Assembly: GCA_937890735.1 (NCBI GenBank)
Contig: CALACZ010000185.1
Span: forward strand, 1 to 6,075
DNA: 6,075 nt
From: an uncultured Bacillota bacterium
Lineage (GTDB): Bacteria; Bacillota; Clostridia; Oscillospirales; Oscillospiraceae
Direction: 5' to 3'
The position numbers were made by a program, and so were the translations under genes. Positions 4,715-6,075 of the stretch are shown here, in pieces (the first letter of the stretch is position 1; every line of letters starts with the position of its first letter). The notes beneath the pieces are model-generated. The model had not been told where the DNA came from. It saw only the letters and a list, made by a program, of their open reading frames with translations, and did not search any database.

Positions 4715-6075
4715 ATGAGCGCATCCCGCGAAAAGAAAGAGCGCAAGGCGGCTCCCGCCGCGCAGCAGACCGCCGGCAAGAAGTCCGGCATGAGCAAGGG
4801 TCTCAAGACCACGCTGATCGTCGCCGCGATCGCAGTGTTCGTCGCGCTGGTCGTTTTCTTCACCATGCTGTCGGGCGGCTATTTTGCATCCCACGGCACC
4901 GCCGCCGTCATCGGCACGCACAAGCTCTCCCCCGCCATGGTCAATTACTTCTACCAAAGCGCCTACTATCAGATCCAGCAGCAGTACGGCGAACTGTTCT
5001 CGTATCTCGTCGATACCGACACGCCGCTGAGCGAGCAGTATTACGACGAAGAGAGCGGCACGACCTGGGCAGATTACCTGACGGAGCTTGGGCTTGAGAC
5101 CGCCGCACGGACCTATGCGATCTATGACGCCGCCATCGCAGACGGCGCAGAGCTCTCCGAGGACGCGCAGTCGCAGATCGACTCCGAGCTGGAGACCGTG
5201 GATCTCTACGCCTCTCTCGGCGGCTACGGCAGCGGCAACGGCTACCTCACCTATGTTTACGGCAACGGCTGCAACAAGCAGAACTTCCGGCAGTATCTTG
5301 AGGTAACGCAGCTCGTCACCGAGTACACCAACAACTATCAGGACAGCCTGACCTACACCCCGGAACAGCTCGCCGAGGAATACGCGGCGAATCCCAACAA
5401 CTATGACCGCGTGAGCTACCGCACGTTCTTCTACTCCTACTCCGATGTCCAGGGCGACGACGCCGACATCACCGACGAGACGAAGGCGGAAACGAAGGCG
5501 CTCGCCGAGCAGATGGCGCAGTCCGCCACCGGCGAGGAGCAGTTCGTCGAGCTGTGCAAGGAGAATGCCCCGGAGGAGAGCGCCTCCTACTACGATGACG
5601 ACAGCTACACGCTGCGCGAGGACTACGCCTACGCTTCGTGCATCTCCGTTACCGCCGACTGGCTGTTTGACGCCGCGCGCGCCGAGGGCGACAGTGCCGC
5701 GCTGGAATCCGAAGCCGGCTACTATGTTGTCTACTTCATCAGCCGCTCTACGAACGACTTCCCGCTCGTGAACGTACGCCACATCCTCATCTCCGTCTCC
5801 GACACATCCGACGAGACCGCGATGGATGAAGCAAAGCAGAAGGCAGAGGATCTGCTGGCGCAGTACGAGTCCGGCGATCAGACCGAGGAGTCCTTTGCAG
5901 AGCTTGCCCGTACGAACTCCGCCGACACCGGCGCGGGCGACGGCGGTCTGTACGAGAACGTCTACCCCGGTCAGATGGTCACCGCGTTCAACGACTGGTG
6001 CTTCGATGAGTCCCGTAAGTCCGGCGACGTGGGCATCGTGGAGACCGAGTACGGCTACCATGTGATCTACTTCGT
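4715..6075 (+). CDS. Membrane-anchored PrsA/SurA-like peptidyl-prolyl isomerase (3' end beyond window)
   Basis: Partial: 453 codons before the window ends. It is an extracytoplasmic chaperone/foldase that catalyses cis-trans isomerisation at proline in exported proteins. A Lys/Arg-rich cytoplasmic tail (1-31) precedes one membrane segment (about 32-53). There is no lipobox, as the first Cys is at 186, so it is membrane-anchored rather than a lipoprotein like Bacillus PrsA. Residues about 63-212 are a SurA_N-type helical region rich in Tyr/Gln/Glu. Residues about 233-344 look like a degenerate parvulin domain: they end in GYYVVYFISR but lack the HILI motif. Residues 353-453 are a canonical parvulin domain with VRHILIS (354-360), FAELA near 394, GDGGLYENVYPGQMV (408-422) and GDVGIVETEYGYHVIYF (437-453). 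The visible end nearly completes that domain. The start follows an AGAGGA at 4698-4703, 11 nt upstream (moderate). In Bacillus this family assists penicillin-binding protein folding. Confidence 0.92.
   Translation, partial: MSASREKKERKAAPAAQQTAGKKSGMSKGLKTTLIVAAIAVFVALVVFFTMLSGGYFASHGTAAVIGTHKLSPAMVNYFYQSAYYQIQQQYGELFSYLVDTDTPLSEQYYDEESGTTWADYLTELGLETAARTYAIYDAAIADGAELSEDAQSQIDSELETVDLYASLGGYGSGNGYLTYVYGNGCNKQNFRQYLEVTQLVTEYTNNYQDSLTYTPEQLAEEYAANPNNYDRVSYRTFFYSYSDVQGDDADITDETKAETKALAEQMAQSATGEEQFVELCKENAPEESASYYDDDSYTLREDYAYASCISVTADWLFDAARAEGDSAALESEAGYYVVYFISRSTNDFPLVNVRHILISVSDTSDETAMDEAKQKAEDLLAQYESGDQTEESFAELARTNSADTGAGDGGLYENVYPGQMVTAFNDWCFDESRKSGDVGIVETEYGYHVIYF

Noticed and set aside
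4421..6061. Minus-strand open frame of 546 codons opposite the foldase and small-RNA region
   Set aside because: Low-complexity Val/Gly/Leu/Arg composition, no domain and no ribosome binding site. It is antisense to a clear parvulin foldase and runs across promoter, terminator and structured RNA.

Overview
The window looks like chromosomal DNA from a GC-rich Clostridia member, most likely of the Oscillospiraceae (gut Firmicutes). This is an inference from three things: strong AGGAG-type ribosome binding sites, Gram-positive-style envelope proteins (a class A penicillin-binding protein with a Cys-repeat tail, a membrane-anchored parvulin foldase and a DUF1292 protein), and sigma-A promoters set in AT-rich gaps between GC-rich genes. 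I see no phage, IS, plasmid or CRISPR signature, so this appears to be ordinary core chromosome. The unusual content is concentrated in the intergenic DNA.

Left part, minus strand (1-3278): a class A (PBP1A-type) peptidoglycan synthase of 840 residues is followed 22 nt downstream by a class I SAM-dependent methyltransferase related to the RlmI/COG1092 family, which runs off the left edge. They probably form one transcript. Its promoter is a consensus extended -10 (TGTTATAAT, 3363-3355). A perfect 11-bp inverted repeat (3336-3346 / 3373-3383) is centred on that -10, and a GC-rich hairpin directly abuts the PBP ribosome binding site.

Middle part, plus strand (3463-4099): a small exported protein of 83 residues (possibly BofC-C-terminal-like) is followed by a very acidic 100-residue DUF1292 protein with its own promoter (TTGATT-N17-TAAAAT).

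Intergenic region 4100-4714 (615 bases): no credible protein gene. It holds (a) a run of six close-packed hairpins with oligo-A/T arms (4098-4305); (b) an apparent free-standing small RNA gene of about 175 nt, with a TATAAT box at 4399, three predicted helical domains whose 5' and 3' ends pair, and a strong Rho-independent terminator at 4554-4588; and (c) a second promoter (TTGCAA-N17-TATAAT, 4628-4656) for the next gene. The RNA is the best candidate here for something undescribed. A divergent 6S RNA is a serious alternative, because overall size and architecture are compatible, but I cannot confirm it from sequence alone.

Right part, plus strand (4715-6075, cut by the window edge): a membrane-anchored SurA/PrsA-like peptidyl-prolyl isomerase with a SurA_N-like chaperone region, a degenerate parvulin domain and a canonical second parvulin domain. 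PrsA-type foldases are known in Bacillus to help penicillin-binding proteins fold outside the membrane, so the window carries two parts of the same extracytoplasmic cell-wall theme. The two genes are on opposite strands and not co-transcribed.
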